Shown here one piece after another: positions 26,876-34,437 of a stretch of 50,532 nt of DNA. The stretch's first letter is position 1, and each line of letters starts with the position of its first letter. Location: contig SYOX01000221.1 of assembly GCA_005804885.1 (NCBI GenBank), forward strand, positions 1-50,532. Reading direction: 5' to 3'. The stretch comes from Pseudomonadota bacterium. GTDB taxonomy: Bacteria > Myxococcota_A > Bradymonadia > Bradymonadales > GCA-2716585. Made by a program: the position numbers and the translations under genes. The notes beneath the pieces are model-generated. The model had not been told where the DNA came from and did not search any database. It worked only from the letters and a program-made list of their open reading frames with translations.

Positions 26876-27222
26876 GGCGTCACCTCGATGTCTGCGGTCA
26901 TCGGCAGGTCCTTGCTGCGAAGCGCCTCCCCCTGGACCTGGACGCAGTTGCTGAAGATGAACAGGCCGGTGGTCGTGGTGACATCGACGTTGATGAGCGT
27001 GTCGTAATCGGTGCCCTGGAGCGCATTGCGGAAGGCCTTGGAGAGGTAATGGACGGTGAGGCAGTCCTCGCCCTTGAGGGTCTTTTCGCCCTTGGCCCCT
27101 TCGAGGGTCCGCCCGGCCAGATCGCCGTCCGAGATAAGCGCAATGCGCGAGGTGTGGGTGCAAGCCATCGACCCCGCGGCCATCGCCGCCAGGGCCATCC
27201 AGAGCAGCCTGTGCCGAGTCAT
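26872..27222 (-). CDS. Unknown 116-aa lipoprotein
   Basis: Signal MTRHRLLWMALAAMAAGSMAC with lipobox SMAC. The mature ~95 residues carry two Cys (EDCLTVHY and SNCVQVQG) that could form a disulphide, and a beta-rich centre (DTLINVDVTTTTGLFIFSNC). It resembles small periplasmic lipoproteins of unknown function. GGAGGTCGCGCC before the ATG is a good Shine-Dalgarno. It overlaps both neighbours by four bases in an operon with an e(P4)-type phosphatase upstream and another lipoprotein downstream. Confidence 0.76.
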   Translation of the reverse strand: MTRHRLLWMALAAMAAGSMACTHTSRIALISDGDLAGRTLEGAKGEKTLKGEDCLTVHYLSKAFRNALQGTDYDTLINVDVTTTTGLFIFSNCVQVQGEALRSKDLPMTADIEVTP

Positions 27223-28214
27223 GGCGCGACCTCCAGCGGGGGGGGGGGCGGTGTGGGCGCAGAAGTGGCGCCGCGCCCGTCGCGCAGCGCCCCCATCTTG
27301 ATCTTGACGCGGTCGGCCTCGCCCAGCGCGCCGTCGAAGGAGAGCACGGCGCCCTCCCAGGGGCCATAGGCAGGGTTGGGCAGCAAGATCCAGCGCGCGC
27401 CCCACAAGTCGTCGTGACCCTCGGCCAGCGACCTTCGCTGCGCCGCAGGCACCTTGTGATCGTCGATGAAGTCGCCCAGGTCGTCGCCGATGACCATCAG
27501 GATCCGGTGTGTCCTTGCGATGTGCGCCCTGCGCGTGGACTTGCCCGAGGCCCACTGGGGATCCTCACCCCGGGTCAGGATCGTGTCGGTCTCCTCATCG
27601 AGCGGAAAGCCCAGCGCGGCGAGCTGTGCTCGCGTGGTCGCCTCAAGCGACTTGGGCCGGTTCGTGACGTAGAAGACCGCGATCTTCAAGTCCACCGCCG
27701 ATTGGGCGAAGCGCTCCGCACCTGGCATCGCCGTGGCCTTTTGCTCCTGACACCACGACGCGAAGCTCTCGGGCGCAAAGGAGGCCCGATCCTTGATCAA
27801 GCGCGCCTGATAAGGGCTGTTGTCCAACAGCGTCTCGTCGACGTCGAGGATCACGGCCGGGGGCAGGGCCTCGTAGTTCGCCCCCTGCTCCCTCGGCGCC
27901 GCCGTCCACCGTCGATCATTGAGCGCGTCCCGAAGTCGGCGCTCGGCCGAGCCGAAGGTCTGGCGCACCATCGCGCGGTACTCCGCCGAGGTCTGCATCC
28001 ACAAGGTCGCGCTCAGAGCAGCGTTGCCCCCGTCCACCTCGGGCTCGATGGCCGCGACCTCGCCTTTGGGTGGCTCGCCCGCCATCCACTCGGCCATCGA
28101 GAAGGTGATCGTCCGGTTCTCCCTGGCCTTGACGGGCTGGGCCCCGCACGCGCTCACCAAAATGAGCGACGCCAGAGATCCACCGCACAGCAGGCGGATA
28201 GAGTAACGGGTCAT
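27219..28214 (-). CDS. HAD-superfamily acid phosphatase / 5'-nucleotidase, lipoprotein e(P4) family
   Basis: 331-aa lipoprotein (lipobox around VSAC, residue ~23). HAD motif I is ILDVDETLLDNSPYQ, motif II FYVTNRP, and motif IV GDDLGDF. The sequence matches the e(P4)/class-C-type acid phosphatase pattern (W-containing substrate loop, AQLAALGFPLDE). Family members hydrolyse nucleotide monophosphates at the outer membrane or in the periplasm. The C-terminus ends in a Pro-rich tail, unlike the family. The ATG at 28214 with GGAG eight bases upstream begins the signal; longer frames to 28289 are rejected. It leads a three-lipoprotein operon, so the two unknown lipoproteins may share its location or process. 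Confidence 0.85.
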   Translation of the reverse strand: MTRYSIRLLCGGSLASLILVSACGAQPVKARENRTITFSMAEWMAGEPPKGEVAAIEPEVDGGNAALSATLWMQTSAEYRAMVRQTFGSAERRLRDALNDRRWTAAPREQGANYEALPPAVILDVDETLLDNSPYQARLIKDRASFAPESFASWCQEQKATAMPGAERFAQSAVDLKIAVFYVTNRPKSLEATTRAQLAALGFPLDEETDTILTRGEDPQWASGKSTRRAHIARTHRILMVIGDDLGDFIDDHKVPAAQRRSLAEGHDDLWGARWILLPNPAYGPWEGAVLSFDGALGEADRVKIKMGALRDGRGATSAPTPPPPPLEVAP

Positions 28215-28357
28215 GGTTGCTCTCCCACGATGACTCGAACCCATAGGGCATAATGAACCCTTTGTAATCCAAATCCCTGCGCCTGACAAGTTCCGGACCG
28301 GCCCCTCTTTTTTGTTGCGACGGGCGATGCCAATGGGCTTGACAGCAAGGGTCGGGC

Positions 28358-29716
28358 TCAGGGGCGCAGGTGGCCCTCGATGATCTCGACCTCGGAGGGC
28401 TCGAAGACGATGAAGTTGGCAGACTGAAGCGCGATCAGGGCGCCGAGCAGATCGGGGTCGTCGCCGCCAGCGTCGCGGTAGCGCCGCAGCGCGAGCAGAG
28501 CGTTGCCAGGGTCGTCGATGGCGGCCAGGTGGAAGCGGGCGGTGAGCTCGTGGCGCGTCAGCCGATCGGGCTCCAGGTCCAGAGAGCGGTCGAGGGTGTG
28601 GAGGGCTTCGGCCTCCTCGCCGGCGTAGGCCAGGATGAGGGCCATGTTGAAGTGCGCCGCCGAGAGGGCCGGGTCGAGGGCGATGGCGCGGCGGACGTGC
28701 CGCTCGGCCTCCGCGACGCGATCGAGCGAGAAGAGGGCGGCCCCGATGCGGTTCTCGACCTCGGCGCGGTCAACGACGGAGCGGCGCCCCGAGGCGTCGG
28801 AGTCGAAGCGCCGATCGGAGTCGGGCCGCCGATCGGAGGGGGGCGCGTCGGAGGGTGAAGCGTCGGAGGGGGGCGCGTCGGAGGGGGCCGCGTGGGAGGG
28901 CAGAGCGTCGGAGGAGATCGCGTCGGAGAGCGCCGCGTGGGAGGGGCCAGCGGGGCGGTCGGCCTCGGTGGGCGCCATTGCGGCGCTGGCGCGCCTGTAG
29001 GCGCCAAGGGCCTGGCCGTAGAGGCCGCGCCGGTAGAAGCCGTCGCCGCGGGCGATCACCTCAAGCCAGGGGGTGCGGGGGGTCGAGAGGGTGTCCTGGA
29101 TGGCGTGGATGCAGCGCTCGCAGGTCCGCGTGCCAGGGTGGATCTGGGACTTGTCGGTGATGCCGCTCATGAGGCAGCCCTTGGCGGGGCAGTGCTCGAC
29201 GCCGAGGGTGTGGACGAGCTCGTGGAAGGCGATGCGCCCGATCTGATCCTGGGCGGCGGCGCGGCGCATCGGGTCCGCGTCGCGCAGGCCGTCGAGGAAG
29301 CCGTGGAGGCTGACGACGGCGACGCCCTCGCGCAGGTTGGCCAGGCCGTAGAGGTGGTCGGTGTCGTAGGTGGACAGGGCGTCGCGGGTGAGGGCCAGGG
29401 TGCGCCATTCGCCCGGCTGGCGGGTCAGAAAGAGCCAGTCGAGGACGGCGTTGGCGTCGTAGCTGCTCGACGGGAAGTCGAAGACCCCTGCGGGAAGCGC
29501 CCTCGGGGGCAGGATCTCGACGTGGACGCCCGTACGAGCCTCGATGGCACGGGCGATGAAGTCCACGTCGCGCTCCTGGAGCTGGCCCAGGGGCAGCAGC
29601 AGCAGGGTCTTGTCGGGGGTGACGTCGAAGGGCGGGATGGACGAGGCGAGGTGGGCGGTGCTGGGCGCGCGCAGCCAGGGGGCGGCGATGGTCATCAGGA
29701 AGCATGACAGCGCCAT
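28358..29716 (-). CDS. Archaemetzincin-like zinc protease fused to TPR repeats
   Basis: About 452 aa. An N-terminal hydrophobic stretch may be a signal or anchor. Residues ~165-202 carry HELVHTLGVEHCPAKGCLMS, i.e. HExxHxxGxxHCx4CxM. C199-x2-C202 follows 15 residues after the Met; the family pattern has 17. The zinc ligands and the four-Cys structural zinc site are all present, so a metzincin protease is expected. A low-complexity Ser/Asp/Pro linker (repeated PSDAPPSD) is followed by about four TPR-like helices. Archaemetzincins are usually single-domain and ~180 aa; the TPR fusion is unusual. The ATG at 29716 is the best start but lacks a clear Shine-Dalgarno. A 3' fragment of a paralogue lies at 19640-19745. 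Confidence 0.85.
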   Translation of the reverse strand: MALSCFLMTIAAPWLRAPSTAHLASSIPPFDVTPDKTLLLLPLGQLQERDVDFIARAIEARTGVHVEILPPRALPAGVFDFPSSSYDANAVLDWLFLTRQPGEWRTLALTRDALSTYDTDHLYGLANLREGVAVVSLHGFLDGLRDADPMRRAAAQDQIGRIAFHELVHTLGVEHCPAKGCLMSGITDKSQIHPGTRTCERCIHAIQDTLSTPRTPWLEVIARGDGFYRRGLYGQALGAYRRASAAMAPTEADRPAGPSHAALSDAISSDALPSHAAPSDAPPSDASPSDAPPSDRRPDSDRRFDSDASGRRSVVDRAEVENRIGAALFSLDRVAEAERHVRRAIALDPALSAAHFNMALILAYAGEEAEALHTLDRSLDLEPDRLTRHELTARFHLAAIDDPGNALLALRRYRDAGGDDPDLLGALIALQSANFIVFEPSEVEIIEGHLRP

Positions 29717-30020
29717 CGTGCCGCGGAAGCACCACAGCACCCACGGCGACGTCGCCAGCGCCCCGGACCCTCTGGCTTCGTAATCCGGCACTTCCCCCCT
29801 CGTCGCGCGTGCTGGGATGGATGGTCGCCCGATGGGGAATAGAACAGACCCCAACTCACCTAGGACAACGGCTCTGGCGACAGGTTCCTTGAAAAGTCGC
29901 GCGGCGGGCATTTATCTGCCATCGAGCGGCGGCAGTGGTGCGCGCGCCGGTCAGGGCGAGCGACGACTGCTGGGCGCGCGCCGCTCGGGGCGGACCCTGA
30001 AGCGTGCCGATCCCAGGGGC

Positions 30021-30135
30021 CTGGGCGCCCGTGCGCGCCGGTAGACACGGGATCGGCGGCGATCTGGACGCCCGTGCGCGCAAGTCGAGGCGGGATGACC
30101 GTCGACCTGGGCGCCCGTGCGCGCCGGTCGAGGCT
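30021..30135. repeat. Three-unit tandem repeat, exact 43-bp period
   Basis: Units starting at 30021, 30064 and 30107 begin with CTGGGCGCCCGTGCGCGCC or a near copy; a related, less regular unit starts at 29970. The period equals that of the array at 8591, but the sequence differs. It lies in the 422-bp gap upstream of the archaemetzincin gene and downstream of the IgGFc-like gene; the rest of 29717-30138 shows only diverged copies and no gene. Confidence 0.75.
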
Positions 30136-30138
30136 GGA

Positions 30139-32088
30139 TCAGCGCTCCTCCTCGATCTCGAGGTTGAGGCCGCCGGGGTAGGCGTAGGAGACGTGGCAGT
30201 CGTAGCCGTAGGCCTCCAGGCCGAAGGGGGCGCTGCCCGTCAGAGTGTGCGGGCCGTCCTCGACCAGGACGCGGGCGACGGAGTGGCCAGTCAGGCCGAT
30301 GGGCTCGAACATGTTGGGGGGCACGGGCGCGCCGTCGAGGAAGACCGAGGTGCCGTCGACGATCATGATGTTGAGGTAGTCCTGATCGTAGTCCAGCGGG
30401 ACGAGGACGATGTAGTCGGCCCGATACTGGTTCAGCGGCACCGCGATGCTCAGGGCCGGATCGCCGATGCCGGTGGGGTTGCCCGCGTCGACGCCCGTGT
30501 CGCAGATGCGCGGGATGCCGAACCAGTTCGAGCCGACCATGTAATGGGCCAGGCTGACGGGCTTCGAGGCGTTGAGCAGAAAGTGCCCGGCGGTCTCCAG
30601 CTGGACGAACTCGCCCCGGTTGATGACCAGCCGATCGATGACCCGGCCCAGCTCGTCCAGCGGCGGCGGGTCAAGCGTGACGACCGTGTTGTCCTCGCTG
30701 CCCATCACGCGCCAGATGTCGTCCTCCGCGCCGCGCGGGAAGAACTTCGTGCCCAGGTAGGTCGTCCCCCAGGTGTTGACGGGGAAGAGCTGCGACTCGA
30801 TGTGATCGCAGCGGTCGATGCCGACGACCACGTTGGCGCACTCGTGCCCACCAAAAACCCCGATGGGCTGCGTGGCGCTGATGATGCTGCCCGTCAGGTC
30901 GTCGCCCCCGTTGGCCGTCTCGATGTTGAGCACCTGCCCCGGTCCCAGCGAGAAGGTCCGCGTCTCTCCCGCCGTCATGCGCGTGATCTGCGGGCCCGGC
31001 GCCGTGTTGCAGGCTACGGTCACGGTCACCTCGTTGTCCTGACCGCTGGTGTTGACCACGGTCAAAAAGCCGCGCAGCGGCGGCGTCGTGCGCTGCTCCC
31101 AGCTCGTCACGATGTACTCGGTGCCCAGCGTGTTGGTCGGCAACAGGAGCGAAGCGTCGTTGGAGAAGACGTCGACGTTGTTGAGCGGGTTGAACTGGTG
31201 CGCCGTCACCGGGATGTTGCTCGTGACCACGAAGGCCTTGTCGCTGATCTCGATGACGCTGATGTCCGAGTCCGTCGGCATCTGGTAGATCCCCAGGCCC
31301 AGAGGCGGGATCGAGGCTGGCCCCTCGTGGGGCACCGGCGCGCCATTCGGGCGCGTGATGGTGATGTTGGCCGTCAGCTCGGGGTTCGGGTTGCTGACCA
31401 CGATCGCGTGCGGCTGGCCGATGGCGTCGTCGAAGTTGTCCAGATCCAGCGACCAGTACTCGCAGCCGATGTAGCTCGACACCTTCTTGTTGAGCTCACA
31501 CAGCTCCTTGCACTCGCCCGCGTCGCATTGCTTCCCCAGCGGGCAGGGCTCGGGCGCACCAAAAGTGCCCCCCGGCCCGCAGGTCTCGATCGCCTCCAGC
31601 CCCGCGCAGCGCGTCTGCCCCTGCTGGCACAAGGGGACCTCGCACTGGTCGTCCACGCACGCCGAGCTGGCCGGGCAAGGGGCCGTGAAGGTCCGCGTCC
31701 CGGTCTGGTTGCACACCTCGATCGAGCGCTCGTCCGCGCACCCCAGGATGTCGCCCGCCACGCACACCACCTGCAGGCAAGCTTGCGCCTCCTCGTCGCA
31801 CCGCTCCTCGCCCCGACACCGCTCCGGCCGCCACGTCAGACCGTCAGCGTCGCAGATCTCGATCCGAATCCGATCCACGCACCGACTCTCTCCCTGCGCG
31901 CACGTCCCGTCGTCGATCTCCTCATCCACAACGTCCGCGCCCACATCCGGGGCCTCGGGCTCGCCGCCCACGTCCGGCGTCGGGCGATCCCCCCCCGGCG
32001 CGGCCGGGTTGCCGCCTCCGCAACCCCACGCCCCCGCCGAGAGGATCAGGGCCAGGAGAGATGAGAGCGAGAAAGTGTGTCGGATCAT
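30139..32088 (-). CDS. IgGFc-binding-like Cys-rich lipoprotein
   Basis: 649 aa. The lipoprotein signal MIRHTFSLSSLLALILSAG ends at a WGCGGG lipobox, followed by an acidic Pro-rich stretch. Residues ~60-190 contain three or more Cys-rich repeats of ~45 residues (C..G..RC....IE.C....W..E.C), often seen in myxobacterial surface proteins. The ~450-residue remainder matches the IgGFc-binding N-terminal type, with VTAHQFNPLNNVDVFSND, LFPVNTWGTTYLGTKFFPR and a ....YVVGSNWFG-like segment. It is probably a surface adhesion or binding protein. The ATG at 32088 begins the signal peptide; the open frame to 32238 is not used. Confidence 0.85.
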   Translation of the reverse strand: MIRHTFSLSSLLALILSAGAWGCGGGNPAAPGGDRPTPDVGGEPEAPDVGADVVDEEIDDGTCAQGESRCVDRIRIEICDADGLTWRPERCRGEERCDEEAQACLQVVCVAGDILGCADERSIEVCNQTGTRTFTAPCPASSACVDDQCEVPLCQQGQTRCAGLEAIETCGPGGTFGAPEPCPLGKQCDAGECKELCELNKKVSSYIGCEYWSLDLDNFDDAIGQPHAIVVSNPNPELTANITITRPNGAPVPHEGPASIPPLGLGIYQMPTDSDISVIEISDKAFVVTSNIPVTAHQFNPLNNVDVFSNDASLLLPTNTLGTEYIVTSWEQRTTPPLRGFLTVVNTSGQDNEVTVTVACNTAPGPQITRMTAGETRTFSLGPGQVLNIETANGGDDLTGSIISATQPIGVFGGHECANVVVGIDRCDHIESQLFPVNTWGTTYLGTKFFPRGAEDDIWRVMGSEDNTVVTLDPPPLDELGRVIDRLVINRGEFVQLETAGHFLLNASKPVSLAHYMVGSNWFGIPRICDTGVDAGNPTGIGDPALSIAVPLNQYRADYIVLVPLDYDQDYLNIMIVDGTSVFLDGAPVPPNMFEPIGLTGHSVARVLVEDGPHTLTGSAPFGLEAYGYDCHVSYAYPGGLNLEIEEER

Positions 32089-32266
32089 AGGCTTCCACGG
32101 GTAAGGTCGCGCGAGGTCGGGGCGCACGGGCCTGCCGCCCTTCTGGACTTCAGAGAGTATTGTGGTCGCGGCGGCCGGCGTCAAATGGCCCTCAGCGGCG
32201 CTCAAGCCGCTCGACGATCTGGTGTCGATCCTTTTCACGACGGTCTGGCGGCCTTGCCTCCGGCGG

Positions 32267-32305
32267 CCAGGGGCGAGCCGCCCCTGGACCCCTCCTTTTT
32301 TTTTT
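32267..32305. terminator. Hairpin followed by a T-tract
   Basis: Perfect 9-bp stem CCAGGGGCG / CGCCCCTGG (32267-32275, 32279-32287) with a 3-base loop, then nine bases and about ten T (32296-32305). On the plus strand this looks like an intrinsic terminator, but no plus-strand gene ends here; the minus-strand gene ending at 32373 would meet the A-tract first. The same stem recurs at 36377 and 36438. Nothing else is seen between 32089 and 32372. Confidence 0.45.
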
Positions 32306-32372
32306 CAACAGACCGCGCGGCGCCTTGCATCGGCTCAGGGCCGTCAAGGAGGGCCACCTCGATCTGGGAGCG

Positions 32373-33200
32373 TCAGCGGGTCTGTCGGTCTGTGTTTGTC
32401 AGGAGGGGGTAGAGCCTGGCCTCGATCTGTTCCAGAAAGGCGACAAGCCCTGTCGCGACGCCGCGCTCTCTGAGAAGCGCCAGATCCGAAAAGCACCGCT
32501 CAGCCACCGCCGCCTGACGGTCAAGCTCGATGGGTCTGGATGCGTCTTCGTCATGGAGGATCCTGCGAAGGACGCGCTTGGCGTCCGTGTTGGCCGTGTT
32601 CGGGCTTGAGGTCAACCTGTGTGGCTCCTCGCAGGGATCGAAGGACAACTCGCCGCGGATCTGCTCCAGGCGAACGCTCTCTTCAGTCCCCTCCTCAGGC
32701 CGAAGGCCCGCGACAAACCACGCCTCGGCGTCTCGATGAGGTGCCGCCAGGATGATGGGCCGCGAAACGATGTCGATGACCTGCCACAGGCCATCGAGGC
32801 TCTCTGACTTGCCGTCGGTGTCCTTGACGAGGATCATGGCGTCAAGCGGATATTGTTCGCTGTAGGCCCAGAGCAGCGCCTTGCGATAGGCCGCTGCACC
32901 CGTCTTGAGCGGCTGGCCTTTGTAGTGCCCGCGTGTCTTGAGGCGCACCCCGTCGATCTCAACGACCGGAGGCAGGCTGTCGCTTTCGGCGAAAGCCCTC
33001 GGCCAGGGCGTGTACCTCACGCCCTGAAGGTGAGGCTCAAGATCCTTCTCGCCCTTCCAGCGCATCAGCAGCGACAGAGCGTCAGCGATCCAGTCCGCGT
33101 GGCGCTCTCTGGCGACCTCGCAGAGCACTGCGTGCGTCAAGCCATCGGCGATGGCCGCGTGCGCGGTGTCTTCAGCCAGGATCAGCACTCCAAGGGTCAT
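32373..33200 (-). CDS. TOPRIM/DUF4276-like protein paired with an AAA ATPase
   Basis: 275 aa, no signal. An acidic layout fits a TOPRIM-like nuclease fold: E10 at the end of the first strand (GVLILAEDTAHA), D127 and D129 (LVKDTDGKSE), and D157/E159 in HRDAEAWF, the EAW element seen in DUF4276 proteins. Such folds bind Mg and cleave nucleic acid in OLD-family and abortive-infection systems. It overlaps the AAA ATPase gene by 4 bp (ATGA), so the two are coupled. Sequence identity to DUF4276 is not certain; the catalytic layout and the partner make the class likely. Confidence 0.68.
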   Translation of the reverse strand: MTLGVLILAEDTAHAAIADGLTHAVLCEVARERHADWIADALSLLMRWKGEKDLEPHLQGVRYTPWPRAFAESDSLPPVVEIDGVRLKTRGHYKGQPLKTGAAAYRKALLWAYSEQYPLDAMILVKDTDGKSESLDGLWQVIDIVSRPIILAAPHRDAEAWFVAGLRPEEGTEESVRLEQIRGELSFDPCEEPHRLTSSPNTANTDAKRVLRRILHDEDASRPIELDRQAAVAERCFSDLALLRERGVATGLVAFLEQIEARLYPLLTNTDRQTR

Positions 33201-34357
33201 GGGTGACCAGAAGCCTGCTCAGGGAACTCGCCCAGCCAGTCCTCGCCCACCGTCGACCAGAACTCCCCGGCGCGGACCATCTTGAGCCACTTGCTCGCCT
33301 CGGGATGATCTTCAAGCCGACGGACCTTGACGTCCCCCAGCGAATCTCGCCCAAACACCCGGACTTGTTCAGGTTTACAAGCGTCGATCAGATCGGGCGA
33401 GTGCGTCGTCAGGACCATCTGGCAGTCTTTGTGGGTCGTCGCCAGGATCGCGCTGAAGATCTCGATGAGCCGCTGCTGCGCGCCTGGATGGAGCCCGCGC
33501 TCCACGTCATCCATCAAGATCAAGCTCGCCGGGTGCATGTGGAGGAAGGTCAACAATCCCAACCCAAGCAGCGTCCCCTCGCTGACATGGGCTGCTGGAA
33601 TACGCCCGATCTTGTCAAACTCCAGCTCAAGCTTGAAGCCCCCGACCTTCCTCGTTGAGAACTCAAAGGTGGACGAAGCGCCCTTGGTTGCGAGCTGCGA
33701 GGCTTCTGTTTCCTGGACCTCGACCGAGGGCGTGAAGATGCGGCGGAAGTCGGGGACGAGGCGCTGTAGTTGCTCCTCGATACGCTCCAATGAGCCATCA
33801 CGGAGCACCGCGAGGTGCGCCAGGAGCGTCGCGAGCCCCTGCCCTGTGTTCGTCATCTCTGGATGGCCAGTGGCTGCTGGAGAGGGCGATGCCAACGCCT
33901 CTGGATCAAGCCTGAGTCGATGGGCGACAGGCAGAGACTTCAGGTCGTTGCCCTGGGTGAATCTGGAACTGCGCGGCGGGTACATATCTGTGGTGAAGTC
34001 TGCTGTCTCTCCATTTGGCATCTGAAGTGTTGATGCGGTGATTTTGTTGTCTGAATTTTTAATCGCCCATAAGAAGCGACCCAGAGGGTTGGCCGTGATG
34101 GAGAGGGAGACGCCTGAGCTTCGATTTGGGGAGAACCAGTGGTGTGCGTCAACCCAACCTTTACCGAAGAGGTTGTCGTCGGTGTCGTTGAGGTTCCCTT
34201 TGTCGATCGTCTTGAGCAGCCCGAGGATCTTGGCGAGGCCGTCGAGGGCGGTGCTCTTGCCGATCCCGTTGGGGCCGACGAGGACGGTCATCTGTTCGAG
34301 AGCGATCTCGACGTCGCGCAGGGCCTTGAAGTTCTGATAGGTGACCTGGGTGAGCAT
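33197..34357 (-). CDS. AAA-family ATPase (SMC/OLD-like), first gene of probable defence pair
   Basis: 386 aa. Walker A GPNGIGKST at 28-36 directly follows the strand LTQVTYQNFKALRDVEI, typical of AAA_21/OLD/RecF-like ATPases. The ABC-like signature region is VSEGTLLGLGLL, Walker B is LILMDDVERGLHP (near residue 290) and the switch His is in LTTHSPDLID. These match ATPases paired with TOPRIM nucleases, as in Abi, Gabija- or OLD-like anti-phage systems. The ATG at 34357 has GAGGA six bases upstream; the open frame to 34393 adds 12 implausible residues. The downstream TOPRIM-like gene overlaps by 4 bp. Confidence 0.85.
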   Translation of the reverse strand: MLTQVTYQNFKALRDVEIALEQMTVLVGPNGIGKSTALDGLAKILGLLKTIDKGNLNDTDDNLFGKGWVDAHHWFSPNRSSGVSLSITANPLGRFLWAIKNSDNKITASTLQMPNGETADFTTDMYPPRSSRFTQGNDLKSLPVAHRLRLDPEALASPSPAATGHPEMTNTGQGLATLLAHLAVLRDGSLERIEEQLQRLVPDFRRIFTPSVEVQETEASQLATKGASSTFEFSTRKVGGFKLELEFDKIGRIPAAHVSEGTLLGLGLLTFLHMHPASLILMDDVERGLHPGAQQRLIEIFSAILATTHKDCQMVLTTHSPDLIDACKPEQVRVFGRDSLGDVKVRRLEDHPEASKWLKMVRAGEFWSTVGEDWLGEFPEQASGHP

Positions 34358-34437
34358 GTGCCGTCCTCTGGCCCTTGGGGTGTGCTGGACCATCCACTCC
34401 TACCTTGGGGGTTCTGGAGGCGCAATTCAATGAGGGA

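Noticed and set aside
28215..28280. tRNA-like sequence on the minus strand (GGGTTCGAGTC T-arm-like)
   Set aside because: Only a four-pair T stem forms. I could not build acceptor and anticodon stems. It may be a decayed remnant, but this is too weak to annotate.
28800..28925. Tandem DNA repeat as an intergenic element
   Set aside because: It lies inside the archaemetzincin-TPR gene and encodes the Ser/Asp/Pro linker, so it is treated as part of the protein.
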